NCBI RefSeq assembly: GCF_004009905.1
Contig: NZ_ML136887.1
Location: forward strand, 1 to 45,820
From: Lactobacillus xujianguonis
GTDB taxonomy: Bacteria; Bacillota; Bacilli; Lactobacillales; Lactobacillaceae
Direction: 5' to 3'
DNA length: 45,820 nt
The notes beneath the pieces were generated by a model, which was not told the origin of the DNA, did no database searches, and was given only the letters and a program-made list of their open reading frames with translations. Shown here piece by piece: positions 9,055 through 17,544 of this stretch. Positions within the stretch are counted from its first letter, which is position 1. Each line of letters opens with the position of its first letter. The position numbers and the translations under genes were made by a program.

Positions 9055-9168
9055 TTGAGTTAACAACTCAGCTGTGACATAATGTAAGCAATGGGAGGAA
9101 AGCTCCTTTATAAAATTTACGTGGGACAATGGTCCCTTGGCACTCATTTTTTGATGGGTGCTTTTTTT
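9055..9168 (+). ncRNA. Predicted small RNA with its own promoter and terminator
   Basis: TTGAGT (9055-9060), a 17-base spacer and CATAAT (9078-9083) look like a promoter. The transcript from about 9090 would contain a GGAG/CTCC hairpin, a GGGAC/GTCCC hairpin and a final stem GCACTCAT/ATGGGTGC (9140-9161) with T7. That gives about 75-80 bases. No gene follows for 400 bases, so it is not an obvious leader. An ATG at 9091 could encode a 27-residue hydrophobic peptide reading through the terminator, but it has no binding site. I do not recognise a known RNA family. Confidence 0.4.
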
Positions 9169-9330
9169 GTTTAGGGGATGCATTGTGATCCAAAACATTT
9201 TAATAAAACCTATGTTCTTTTTACTGACTTTAATATAATTATTTCAGTTCCTACGAACAAATGATCGAAGAGAGCAATAAAATAATACTTTTTGTAATAA
9301 ACCTTGTAAAATAATAGATGAAAAATAGTA

Positions 9331-9441
9331 TTAGATTAGAAAGTTTTTAGTAAAGCCAAATATAAAAGTTGGACCTAAAGCTAATAGATAAAATATAAGA
9401 ATAATATTTGCAATTACTTTGAGTTCTTTTTTTGAAAACAT
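9331..9441 (-). CDS. Possible 36-residue membrane peptide or gene fragment
   Basis: On the minus strand an ATG at 9441 opens 36 codons ending in TAA: MFSKKELKVIANIILIFYLL, then a second hydrophobic run with GPTFIFGF and a basic end. It looks like one membrane segment, as in small peptides or the end of a membrane or immunity protein. No convincing ribosome binding site is visible. The surrounding 9169-9566 is very AT-rich and otherwise shows no gene, so this may be a remnant or chance. Confidence 0.2.
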   Translation of the reverse strand: MFSKKELKVIANIILIFYLLALGPTFIFGFTKNFLI

Positions 9442-9566
9442 AGATTTTTACCAAATGATTATATTGAATAGACTTACTTTTTTATTAGCATACCAAATAT
9501 TTTTAGGGGAACTCAATCTATTTTGAAAATGTTAGAATTAATGAAAAAGAAACACGAGGCATAATC

Positions 9567-10067
9567 ATGTCAGAAATTAAAATTGTTCAAGGAGATATTA
9601 CTAAAATGCCAGCCGATGCGATCGTTAATGCGGCTAACCGCTCCTTATTAGGCGGCGGGGGCGTTGACGGTGCAATTCACGCTGCTGCTGGTCCAGAATT
9701 ACTCGCTGAATGTGAAAAGCTAGGTGGCTGTGAAACTGGTCAAGCTAAAATCACTAAAGGTTACAACTTACCAGCCAAATATGTTATTCATACGGTTGGT
9801 CCGGTTTATCATAGTTCTGTTAGGGATGCCGAAAAACTGCGGGCTTGCTACTACAATTCCTTAGAAGTAGCCCGGAAAAACAACTTACACAGCATTATCT
9901 TTTCTTCCATTTCAACTGGAGTCTACGGTTATCCCGCTGACAAGGCAGAAAAGCTTGCCTTTGACACAATCCGGACTTGGCAAAAAGAGCATCCAGATTA
10001 TCAAATTGACATTACGCTTTGCGCCTATGATAAGTGGATGTATCAATTGATGAAAAAATTGCAGTAA
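9567..10067 (+). CDS. Macrodomain protein, probable O-acetyl-ADP-ribose deacetylase
   Basis: 166 residues, about the length of a single stand-alone macrodomain of the MacroD/YmdB type. Signature blocks are all present: GDIT near residue 10, IVNAANRSL with the conserved Asn pair, GGGGVDGAIHAAAG, then the phosphate-binding loop STGVYGYP. This group removes acetyl from O-acetyl-ADP-ribose and takes mono-ADP-ribose off proteins, in the cytoplasm. GAGG lies upstream of the ATG. It is a single-gene unit, convergent with the MFS gene and sharing a terminator. The natural substrate in lactobacilli is not known. Confidence 0.9.
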   Translation: MSEIKIVQGDITKMPADAIVNAANRSLLGGGGVDGAIHAAAGPELLAECEKLGGCETGQAKITKGYNLPAKYVIHTVGPVYHSSVRDAEKLRACYYNSLEVARKNNLHSIIFSSISTGVYGYPADKAEKLAFDTIRTWQKEHPDYQIDITLCAYDKWMYQLMKKLQ

Positions 10068-10075
10068 ACAAAAAG

Positions 10076-10102
10076 CCATGATCATGTGCGATCATGGTTT
10101 TT
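10076..10102. terminator. Bidirectional terminator
   Basis: CCATGATC pairs with GATCATGG (10090-10097), with A's on the left and T's on the right. It serves both the macrodomain gene and the convergent MFS gene. Confidence 0.75.
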
Positions 10103-10105
10103 ATT

Positions 10106-11350
10106 TTAGTTACGATAACTTTTACTCCAAGCAAAAATCAAAATTAAAATAAAGTTGAGTAGCAGGGTAAAACCAGTAATCCAAAAGACAGTCGCATAGT
10201 TGGATAAGCCTGAAATCGTTGAGCCCATCAAGGATCCCAGCACAGCTCCAACAGCTTGGAAGGACTGATTGTAACTGAAGATTCTGCCAAAGCTTTCAGC
10301 TGGCGTATTCAAAGTTAAGACGGTTTGCGCAGCTGGTAACATCCCCGCACTGGCAATTCCTAACAAGAACCGCAAGAAAGCCAGTACCCATGGATTATTC
10401 GTCAAAGCCATCGGAATGAACAGAATAAACCCCACAACTAAGCCAACGCGTAAGACCCGCAGTGGACCAATTTCGTCCATCTTGTGGCCAATCTTTGAGG
10501 CTGCAATTAAGGTTCCAAGGCCTGGTGTAGCGGCAACTACCCCGGCAACAAAGGCGACATCGGAGCTATGAGGCATCATTGATTTAACATATAAAGACAC
10601 GATTGGGTCAATCGACATGGTTGAAGATTGAACCAACATAGTAGTAATAAACATGATGATAATCAATTTCACACTAGGCAAGCTCTTCATAATTTCGCCC
10701 ATTGGCTTCATCTTGTCACGTGAAATTGGCGTAAAGTTTTCATGAACTAAAAAGCTCGTTCCTAAAAAGACCAAGAACATCAAGACCCCAGTGATAAAGA
10801 ACGGAATCCGGTAACCCCAGGCTCCGCCAAAGATATTACCGAAGGAACTTGAAAGGGCCCCACCAAGTAGTGGTCCAACCAAGTTGCCGGCCGTCCCAGC
10901 CGTCATCATCTGGCTCATTACCCAGCCGCTACGTTGGTGCGGAGTTTCACCAGCCATTAAGGCCGTAGCGTTATTGATGTAACCAGAAAAAGAGCCCTGA
11001 ATAAACCGCATGATAACAATGTAAAGAGCGTTGGGTGCAAAACCAGTTAAAGTAATGGTCAACGCCATCACGCCTGAAGCCCGCATACACATTAATTTTC
11101 GTCCTTTGCGGTCAGCCAAACTGCCCCAGTAAGGAGAAACAATTGCCTGAGCGATGAAAGTCATGGCAAAGGCAAGTCCAGAATAAAGGTTAACTTGCAA
11201 TTTACTGTAATTACCTAAATCTGAAATAAAGAGGGAAATAAAGGGCATGGTCATTGAATAGCCCATCCCGGTGATGAAACAGCCAAGCCATAAAGTATAA
11301 AAGGCTTTGTGCCAACTTTGTGGTAAATTTAGCGAATCTGTTTTATGCAA
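10106..11350 (-). CDS. MFS multidrug efflux transporter (DHA1, PmrA-like)
   Basis: 414 residues with about 12 membrane segments. The loop between segments 2 and 3 carries motif A, GSLADRKGRK (76-85), and segment 5 shows an antiporter-like GNLVGPLLGG. These mark a DHA1 drug:proton antiporter; similarity in layout is to pneumococcal PmrA. The start is a TTG at 11350 with AAAGAG about 9 bases before it; a nearby ATG is out of frame. It is a single gene with no adjacent regulator, so drug range cannot be inferred. It acts in the cytoplasmic membrane. Confidence 0.85.
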   Translation of the reverse strand: MHKTDSLNLPQSWHKAFYTLWLGCFITGMGYSMTMPFISLFISDLGNYSKLQVNLYSGLAFAMTFIAQAIVSPYWGSLADRKGRKLMCMRASGVMALTITLTGFAPNALYIVIMRFIQGSFSGYINNATALMAGETPHQRSGWVMSQMMTAGTAGNLVGPLLGGALSSSFGNIFGGAWGYRIPFFITGVLMFLVFLGTSFLVHENFTPISRDKMKPMGEIMKSLPSVKLIIIMFITTMLVQSSTMSIDPIVSLYVKSMMPHSSDVAFVAGVVAATPGLGTLIAASKIGHKMDEIGPLRVLRVGLVVGFILFIPMALTNNPWVLAFLRFLLGIASAGMLPAAQTVLTLNTPAESFGRIFSYNQSFQAVGAVLGSLMGSTISGLSNYATVFWITGFTLLLNFILILIFAWSKSYRN

Positions 11351-11491
11351 AAAGTCATCTCTTTCAATTAGTAAGTGTATCTAGTTAATTGTACCACGCA
11401 AAATGTATAAAAATTGTTGAAAAAGTAAAAATTGTTGTAGCAGTTTAGCGTTTCTGTGCTAGGATAGTGGCTTGAGAAGGGAGTTGTCACT

Positions 11492-12475
11492 ATGGCACAT
11501 ATGTCACGCCGTGAATATCGCATGAAGAAAGAACACGGCCAGATGCAAGCGGAGAAGGCAAGAAGTAGTTATGCTAAAAATCGTGCTAATAGCCGCGAAG
11601 AATTTCAGTTAAGAGAAAAAAGACATGAGCACCGCAATAAACCAGCAATCACTGCTGGAAATTCCCGTGAGGATTATACCCACGTAAAATTGAATTTTTG
11701 GCAAATTTTTTCGGATCGGCCATATGTTTCTGTTTTCTTGATTCTGGTGGCGATTTTCTTAATCATGATCAAGCTCTGGTGGGGATTAGCGATTCTGGCA
11801 GTTTTGATTGCCTTAGGTATTGTGGTGATTGGTCACAGTCACCATCCGCATCAAGTACTCAGTCTTGAATTTAAGATGAAGGCTTCCAGAAAGCTTAGTA
11901 TGCTCAGAGCTCTGCAATTAGGTGGGTCAGTTCTAATGTTCTTGGCTACTTATATGAAGCAAGTCGTGAACGTTAACTTTTCTTCAGCTGGTTCCACTGA
12001 TAGTTTGCAGGTAGTTGAGGGGATGCTTTCTAGTCGTGGCGGGAGCTATGGCCAACAAGGGACGTATTTTTTAAATTTGTTAAATACCTTCACTGGTAAC
12101 CAGCTCTGGAGTACATACCGTTATGCCACCAATAGTGCACAAATGATGAGTTCACCCTCAGGACGCTGGATTGTGATGTGGACGCTTTTATTAATGATTG
12201 CTCCAGCTTTTTGTGTGTTAGCGCAATTTTTCAAAGAACCATATTCAAGAAATGCAACTTTAATTGCTTCAATTATTACGATGGTAAGCTTCTTGTTCAC
12301 TCCAATCTTGATGAAACGTTGGGTAGTAGCTTATGCCGTTGAAAATCAAATGGATCAAGTTTCAGCTCAATCAGCTGTCACCATTGGTCCGATGGCTTAT
12401 GTGGCAATTGCATGTGCGATTGGCGTTATGATCATTGCCTTTTATCGCTTTATTAAGCGTGATAATTTTAACTAA
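11492..12475 (+). CDS. Uncharacterised membrane protein with basic N-terminus
   Basis: 327 residues. The first ~75 are very basic and hydrophilic (MSRREYRMKK, RSSYAKNRANSREEF), then hydrophobic segments come at about 78-95 and 97-115, near 137-153, 224-242, 255-275 and 298-317. Between segments 3 and 4 lies a soluble loop of about 70 residues rich in Ser/Gly/Asn, possibly outside the cell. No enzyme motif is visible. AAGGGAG precedes the ATG with good spacing. It is a single gene, convergent with the Apf-like gene. I know it only as the kind of conserved hypothetical protein lactobacilli carry; the function is unknown. Confidence 0.7.
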   Translation: MAHMSRREYRMKKEHGQMQAEKARSSYAKNRANSREEFQLREKRHEHRNKPAITAGNSREDYTHVKLNFWQIFSDRPYVSVFLILVAIFLIMIKLWWGLAILAVLIALGIVVIGHSHHPHQVLSLEFKMKASRKLSMLRALQLGGSVLMFLATYMKQVVNVNFSSAGSTDSLQVVEGMLSSRGGSYGQQGTYFLNLLNTFTGNQLWSTYRYATNSAQMMSSPSGRWIVMWTLLLMIAPAFCVLAQFFKEPYSRNATLIASIITMVSFLFTPILMKRWVVAYAVENQMDQVSAQSAVTIGPMAYVAIACAIGVMIIAFYRFIKRDNFN

Positions 12476-12490
12476 AAAATGCAAAAAAAT

Positions 12491-12524
12491 AGCGGCTAGG
12501 ATTGATTATCCTAACCGTTATTTA
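12491..12524. terminator. Bidirectional terminator
   Basis: AGCGGCTAGGAT pairs with ATCCTAACCGTT (12509-12520, one mismatch) around a short loop, flanked by A's and T's. It serves the membrane protein gene and the convergent Apf-like gene. Confidence 0.75.
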
Positions 12525-12553
12525 TATTTACGGGAATTTCACTGAAGTAATTT

Positions 12554-12913
12554 TTAGTACCAGTGGTGAGCTAACCAAAATCTCTTAGCGTTAGCCCATG
12601 AACCGTAACGACTGTAAACGTAGTTGTCAGCAACTCGTTCTTGATTCTTAGGAGATAAATCGCCGTGCAAGTAACCAATACTTAATTGGTACTTACCGTA
12701 ACAATTACCGTTTCTAGCGATGTAGCTACCGCCTGATTCACGTAAAGCGATCCAACGCTTAGCTGCCTTTTCCTTCTTAGAAAGCTTACGAGCAGCTTGA
12801 ACAGTTTGAGTGGTAGAACTATTAGTAGTAAAAGCTTGAACTGCAACAACTGTAGTCAAGGCTAAAGTAAACGCGATAACTAATTTAACTAACTTAGATT
12901 TTAAATTATTCAT
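12554..12913 (-). CDS. Secreted Apf-like cell-wall protein (lysozyme-like domain)
   Basis: 119 residues from the ATG at 12913; an ATG four codons earlier (12925) directly abuts the AGGGA site, so the inner one is preferred. A signal peptide runs to about residue 40, with cleavage near VQAA. The C-terminal ~75 residues match the end of aggregation-promoting factor proteins: ALRESGGSY with a likely catalytic Glu, YGKYQLSIGYLHGD, NQERVADNYV and a terminal FWLAHHWY. These domains are related to lytic transglycosylases and act on the cell wall. Classical Apf proteins are about 2-3 times longer with a central spacer; this is a short version with hardly any linker. It is a single gene. Confidence 0.8.
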   Translation of the reverse strand: MNNLKSKLVKLVIAFTLALTTVVAVQAFTTNSSTTQTVQAARKLSKKEKAAKRWIALRESGGSYIARNGNCYGKYQLSIGYLHGDLSPKNQERVADNYVYSRYGSWANAKRFWLAHHWY

Positions 12914-13109
12914 AGATATTTTCATTCCCTGTAAAACTTAATTATTTCTTAATGACTATGCTTTAATAGTACAAGGTAAATGTGACAGCAATGTTACAAA
13001 ACGACAACGGAGCTCTTACAATCAAGAAAAAAAGTGCATCAGCTACGTAAAAAACCGCTTTTTTGGTAAAATTTAAGGTGAATCATGCTATTTAAGGAGG
13101 AAGAAATAT

Positions 13110-15641
13110 ATGGCAGTTAAACGTTTTTATGAAACTTTCCACCCAGAACATTACGACTTACGGATTAATGTTAACCGTAAGCACAAGACAATCAATGGTA
13201 CTTCAACGATTACTGGTGAAGTAATCAGTAACCCAGTTTTCATTAATCAAAAGTACATGAGCATTGATAGTGTTAAGGTTGATGGTAAAGACGTTGATTT
13301 TGAAGTAATTGAAAAAGATGAAGCAATTAAGATCACCGCTGGTGTCACTGGTAAGGCAGTTATCGAAATTGTTTATAGTGCTCCACTAACTGATACTATG
13401 ATGGGAATTTATCCTTCATACTACAAGCTAAATGGGGAAAAGAAGGAAATCATCGGTACTCAATTTGAAACTACTTTTGCTCGTCAAGCTTTCCCAAGTG
13501 TGGACGAACCTGAAGCTAAGGCTACTTTTTCACTTGCTCTTAAGTGGGATGAAGAAGAAGGCGAAGTTGCCCTTGCTAACATGCCAGAAGTTGAAGTTGA
13601 CAGGGATGGTTACCACCACTTTGAAGAAACTGTCCGCATGTCTAGTTACTTGGTGGCCTTTGCCTTTGGTGACTTGCAATCTAAGACGACCCATACTAAA
13701 GATGGTGTCCTAATTGGAGTTTATGCAACCAAGGCCCACAAGCCTAAGGAATTAGACTTTGCCTTAAATGTTGCTAAGCGCGCAATTGAATTTTACGAAG
13801 AATTCTACCAAACTAAGTACCCATTGCCACAATCATTGCAACTTGGTTTACCAGACTTCTCAGCTGGTGCCATGGAAAACTGGGGCTTAGTAACTTACCG
13901 TGAAGCAGCCCTTTTGCTTGATCCAGACAACACTTCACTTGAACAAAAGAAGTATGTTGCGACAGTTATTACCCACGAATTAGCTCACCAATGGTTCGGT
14001 GACTTGGTAACCATGAAGTGGTGGGACAACTTATGGCTTAACGAAAGTTTCGCTAACATGATGGAATACTTGTCAGTAGATGGCTTGGAACCAGATTGGC
14101 ACATTTGGGAAACTTTCCAAACTAGTGAAGCAGCTGCTGCTTTGAACAGAGATGCTACTGATGGGGTTCAACCAATTCAAATGGAAATTAACGACCCAGC
14201 TGACATTGACTCAGTCTTTGACGGTGCCATCGTTTATGCTAAGGGTTCAAGAATGTTAGTCATGGTTTGTGCTCTTCTTGGCGATGATGCTTTAAGAAAG
14301 GGCTTGAAGTACTACTTCGACCAACACAAGTTTGATAATGCCACTGGTGATGACCTTTGGGATGCTCTTTCAACTGCTACTGATCTTGATATTGGTAAGA
14401 TCATGCACTCATGGCTTAAGCAACCAGGTTACCCAGTTGTTAATGCCAAAGTTGACGCTAACGGCCACTTGATTTTGAGCCAAAAGCAATTCTTCATTGG
14501 TGAAGGTAAGGATGTAGGCAGAACTTGGCAAATTCCATTGAACGCTAACTTTGACGCATCTAAGATTATGTCTGAAAAGGAAATCGATCTTGGCGACTAC
14601 AAGGAATTACGTGCTAAAGCTGGTCACCCATTACGTTTGAATGTCGGTAACAACTCTCACTTCATCGTGAAGTATGATGATACTTTAATGAAGGACATCA
14701 TGGCTGACGTTGATAACTTAAACCCAATCGACAAGTTACAATTACTCCAAGATTTACGCTTACTTGCAGAAGGCAAGCAAATTTCTTACGCTGTCATCGT
14801 GCCATTGTTGACTAAGTTTGCGGATTCTAAGTCAAACTTAGTAATCAACGCTTTATACACCACTGCTGCTAAGTTGCGTCAATTCGTTGATCCAGATTCA
14901 GAAGCAGAAAAGAACTTGAAGGCCTTCTACAACAAGCTTTCTGAAAAGCAAGTTGCTCGTTTAGGCTGGGAAGTTAAGTCTGGTGAAAGTGACGAAGATA
15001 TTCAAATTCGTCCTTACGAATTAAGCGCAAGCATTTATGCTGGTAACGCTGATTCAATTAAGGCTGCACACAAGTTATATGAAGAAAATGAAGATAATTT
15101 GGAAAGCTTAAACGCTGACGTTCGTCCATATGTTTTACTTAACGAAGTCAAGAACTTCAGTAGCCACAACTTAATTGCTAAATTAATTAAGGAATACCAA
15201 GAAACTGCTGATGCTTCATACAAGGTTGACTTGCGGGCTGCCATTACTAAGACCACTGATCCAGCTGAAATCAACACGATTGTTGAAGATTTCGAAAACG
15301 CTGATGTCGTTAAACCACAAGACTTGCGTGGCTGGTTTGCTGGTTTACTTGTTAACCACAAGGGTGAACAAGCAGCTTGGGACTGGATTAGAGAAGACTG
15401 GGACTGGCTTGATAAGACAGTGGGTGGTGACATGGAATTTGCGACCTTCATTACTGTGATCAGCCGCGTCTTCAGAACTCCTGAAAGATTGAAGGAATTC
15501 AAGGAATTCTTTGAACCAAAACTTAATGTCCCATTGTTAAGTCGTGAAATTAAGATGGATACAAAGGTTATTGCAACTAGAGTTGACTTAATTAAGGCTG
15601 AACAAGCAGATGTTAACAAGGCGGTTAAAGAAGCTTTGTAA
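13110..15641 (+). CDS. pepN: Aminopeptidase N (M1 zinc metallopeptidase)
   Basis: 843 residues, the full length of lactobacillus PepN. Substrate-binding motif GAMENWG is at 253-259. Zinc site HELAH is at 289-293, with the third ligand E312 in NESFA, giving HExxHx18E. An N-terminal beta domain and an all-helical C-terminal ERAP1-like domain complete the family layout. It removes N-terminal residues from casein-derived and other peptides in the cytoplasm. AAGGAGG precedes the ATG. It is a monocistronic gene ending in a strong terminator. Codon use is that of a highly expressed gene (many AAC, GAC, AAG). It lies next to a broken peptide transporter gene, which probably fed it once. Confidence 0.97.
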   Translation: MAVKRFYETFHPEHYDLRINVNRKHKTINGTSTITGEVISNPVFINQKYMSIDSVKVDGKDVDFEVIEKDEAIKITAGVTGKAVIEIVYSAPLTDTMMGIYPSYYKLNGEKKEIIGTQFETTFARQAFPSVDEPEAKATFSLALKWDEEEGEVALANMPEVEVDRDGYHHFEETVRMSSYLVAFAFGDLQSKTTHTKDGVLIGVYATKAHKPKELDFALNVAKRAIEFYEEFYQTKYPLPQSLQLGLPDFSAGAMENWGLVTYREAALLLDPDNTSLEQKKYVATVITHELAHQWFGDLVTMKWWDNLWLNESFANMMEYLSVDGLEPDWHIWETFQTSEAAAALNRDATDGVQPIQMEINDPADIDSVFDGAIVYAKGSRMLVMVCALLGDDALRKGLKYYFDQHKFDNATGDDLWDALSTATDLDIGKIMHSWLKQPGYPVVNAKVDANGHLILSQKQFFIGEGKDVGRTWQIPLNANFDASKIMSEKEIDLGDYKELRAKAGHPLRLNVGNNSHFIVKYDDTLMKDIMADVDNLNPIDKLQLLQDLRLLAEGKQISYAVIVPLLTKFADSKSNLVINALYTTAAKLRQFVDPDSEAEKNLKAFYNKLSEKQVARLGWEVKSGESDEDIQIRPYELSASIYAGNADSIKAAHKLYEENEDNLESLNADVRPYVLLNEVKNFSSHNLIAKLIKEYQETADASYKVDLRAAITKTTDPAEINTIVEDFENADVVKPQDLRGWFAGLLVNHKGEQAAWDWIREDWDWLDKTVGGDMEFATFITVISRVFRTPERLKEFKEFFEPKLNVPLLSREIKMDTKVIATRVDLIKAEQADVNKAVKEAL

Positions 15642-15665
15642 TTAGTAAAATATGTTAATCAAAAA

Positions 15666-15699
15666 GGCTGTAGGAAAGTTATTTCCCACAGCCTTTTTT
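15666..15699 (+). terminator. pepN terminator
   Basis: GGCTGT plus GG-AAA pair with TTTCCCACAGCC (15682-15692), followed by TTTTTT. The T-tract merges with the promoter of the next gene. Confidence 0.8.
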
Positions 15700-15727
15700 G
15701 ACGCCTTCCTTATAAGAGCGATATAAT
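15698..15727 (+). promoter_or_regulatory. Promoter of the POT transporter gene
   Basis: TTGACG (15698-15703), an 18-base spacer and TATAAT (15722-15727). The -35 begins in the last T's of the pepN terminator. AAGGAG at about 15750 then serves the ATG at 15770. Confidence 0.6.
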
Positions 15728-15769
15728 TATTATTTTGTTGACTTTTAGTAAGGAGTTTTTAATTAATTT

Positions 15770-17263
15770 ATGAATAAACAAAATACCGATACAGCCTTCT
15801 TCGGTCAGCCGAAGGGCTTATCAACCCTATTCTTCACCGAAATGTGGGAACGGTTCAGTTATTATGGTATGCGGGCAATCCTGCTCTTTTACATGTACTA
15901 TGCGGTAACTGAGGGTGGTCTGGGCATGAATCAGACTACGGCCGCTTCTGTGATGTCGATTTATGGTTCCTTAGTTTATCTAGCAACGATGGTTGGTGGC
16001 TGGATGGCCGACCGGATTTGGGGTGCACGCCGCACAGTCTTTATTGGCGGTGTCTTCATCATGTTTGGGCATATCGTGCTAGCACTTCCAGCTGGACAAG
16101 TTGCCTTATTTGTTTCCATTGCCTTAATTGTCATTGGGACGGGACTTTTGAAGCCTAACGTTTCCGACATGGTTGGTGGACTTTATAGTGCTGAAGACCG
16201 CCGGCGGGATGCTGGTTTCAGTATGTTTGTCTTCGGGATTAACTTAGGTAGTGCGATTGCGCCAATTTTAGTTCCTTGGGCTGCTAATGGCTTTGGCTTT
16301 AAGTTATTTGGTACGCAAACTAACTTCCATGCTGGTTTTTCATTAGCCGCGGTCGGAATGTTCTTTGGATTATTGCAATATTACTTCGGCGGGAAGAAAT
16401 ACTTGTCAAATGAAAGTTTATTGCCTAACGATCCGATTGATAAGGGCGATTTATTACGCATTATCAAATGGGTAGTAATTGGCATAGTTGCTTTAGCTGT
16501 AATTTTAGCCGGCATGGGCGCAGCTGGTCAATTGAATATTGATAATGTCATCACCTTATTGACCATTATTGCGATTGCTTTGCCAGTTTACTACTTCGTT
16601 GTGATGCTCAAAAGCCCTAAGGTTAACAAGCAAGAACGTTCAAGAGTTAAGGCTTATATTCCTTTGTTTATTGCCGCCGCAATTTTCTGGGGGATTGAAG
16701 AATCTGGCTCTGTTGTATTAGCTTTATTTGCGCAAGAAAGAACTATCTTACACCTTGGTAGCTGGCATTTTGCGGCTGCTAACTTCCAGACTTTAAATCC
16801 AGTCTTTATCATGATCTTGACGCCATTCTTTGTTTGACTATGGGAAAACTGGAAGAAGCAACCAACTGCTCCAGGTAAGTTCGCAGCAGGGCTAATCTTT
16901 GCTGGTTTATCTTATGTCTGGATGGCCATTCCAGGGATGCTCTTTGGGACGCAAGGGCGCGTTAGTCCATTGTGGTTAGTTGGTTCTTGGTTTATCGTCG
17001 AAATTGCCGAGATGTTAATTTCACCAATCGGTTTATCAATTACCACTAAGCTAGCTCCTAACGCTTATCGCTCACAGATGATGAGTATGTGGTTCTTGGC
17101 CGATGCTACTGGACAAGCCATTAATGCCCAAATTGTAAAGTTCTATTCAACTGGCACAGAAGTCCCATACTTCTGGTCTGTCGGTTTAGTAAGTATTATC
17201 TTCGGGTTGATCATGTTCTTGATGGTCAAGCGGATTAATGTGCTAATGGACGGAATTAAATAA
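15770..17263 (+). pseudogene. dtpT: Di-/tripeptide:proton symporter (POT family), broken by in-frame TGA
   Basis: The reading frame covers about 497 codons, the usual length of DtpT. The N-terminal POT signature is clear: FFTEMWERFSYYGMRAIL near residues 21-38, and a second block GLLKPNVSDMVGGLY around 125-139. Codon 356 is TGA (16835-16837) in PFFV-stop-LWENWKK; this position probably read TGG (Trp) before. The same frame continues to 17263 with intact C-terminal membrane segments. Without readthrough, the 355-residue product lacks the last third and should not transport. POT carriers import di- and tripeptides driven by protons, feeding peptidases such as PepN. Promoter and binding site look intact, so the loss may be recent. 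Confidence 0.85.
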
Positions 17264-17274
17264 AAATAATAAAA

Positions 17275-17311
17275 AAGTGTTTTGGAAATTTTTCACAAAA
17301 CACTTTTTTTC
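17275..17311 (+). terminator. Rho-independent terminator
   Basis: AAGTGTTTTG (17275-17284) pairs with CAAAACACTT (17295-17304), followed by T's and preceded by A's. It ends the POT gene and may also act for the genes arriving from the other strand. Confidence 0.8.
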
Positions 17312-17361
17312 TACCTAAAGTCAAGTACTATCAATGATTAAAAGGGATTTATTTCCTACTT

Positions 17362-17529
17362 CTATGCCGTCATTTTAAAGAAGGTAATTAATGAGATACC
17401 AACTAAAATAATTCCTAAAACTAAGAAGATCCAGCCGATGGTCTTTTGCCAGGCCTGTTCTTCATTACTCTTCGCCCGTAAAAAGGAAACTAAGGCGACG
17501 AATAAACAGATTATTCCTACAATTGTCAT
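17362..17529 (-). CDS. Small two-helix membrane protein of unknown function
   Basis: 55 residues on the minus strand, ATG at 17529 and TAG at 17362. It has a hydrophobic helix (about 2-17), a hydrophilic turn RAKSNEEQAWQK, then a second helix (about 31-51). Both ends would face the same side. It begins 15 bases after the L,D-transpeptidase stop on the same strand, so it is probably its operon partner. The binding site (AAGAAAG) is weak. The amphipathic organisation makes a chance frame unlikely. No family recognised. Confidence 0.55.
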   Translation of the reverse strand: MTIVGIICLFVALVSFLRAKSNEEQAWQKTIGWIFLVLGIILVGISLITFFKMTA

Positions 17530-17544
17530 TGTTAAATTCTTTCT

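Noticed and set aside
9091..9174. 27-residue peptide reading through the terminator of the predicted RNA
   Set aside because: It has no ribosome binding site and runs into the T-tract, so an RNA without translation is the simpler reading.
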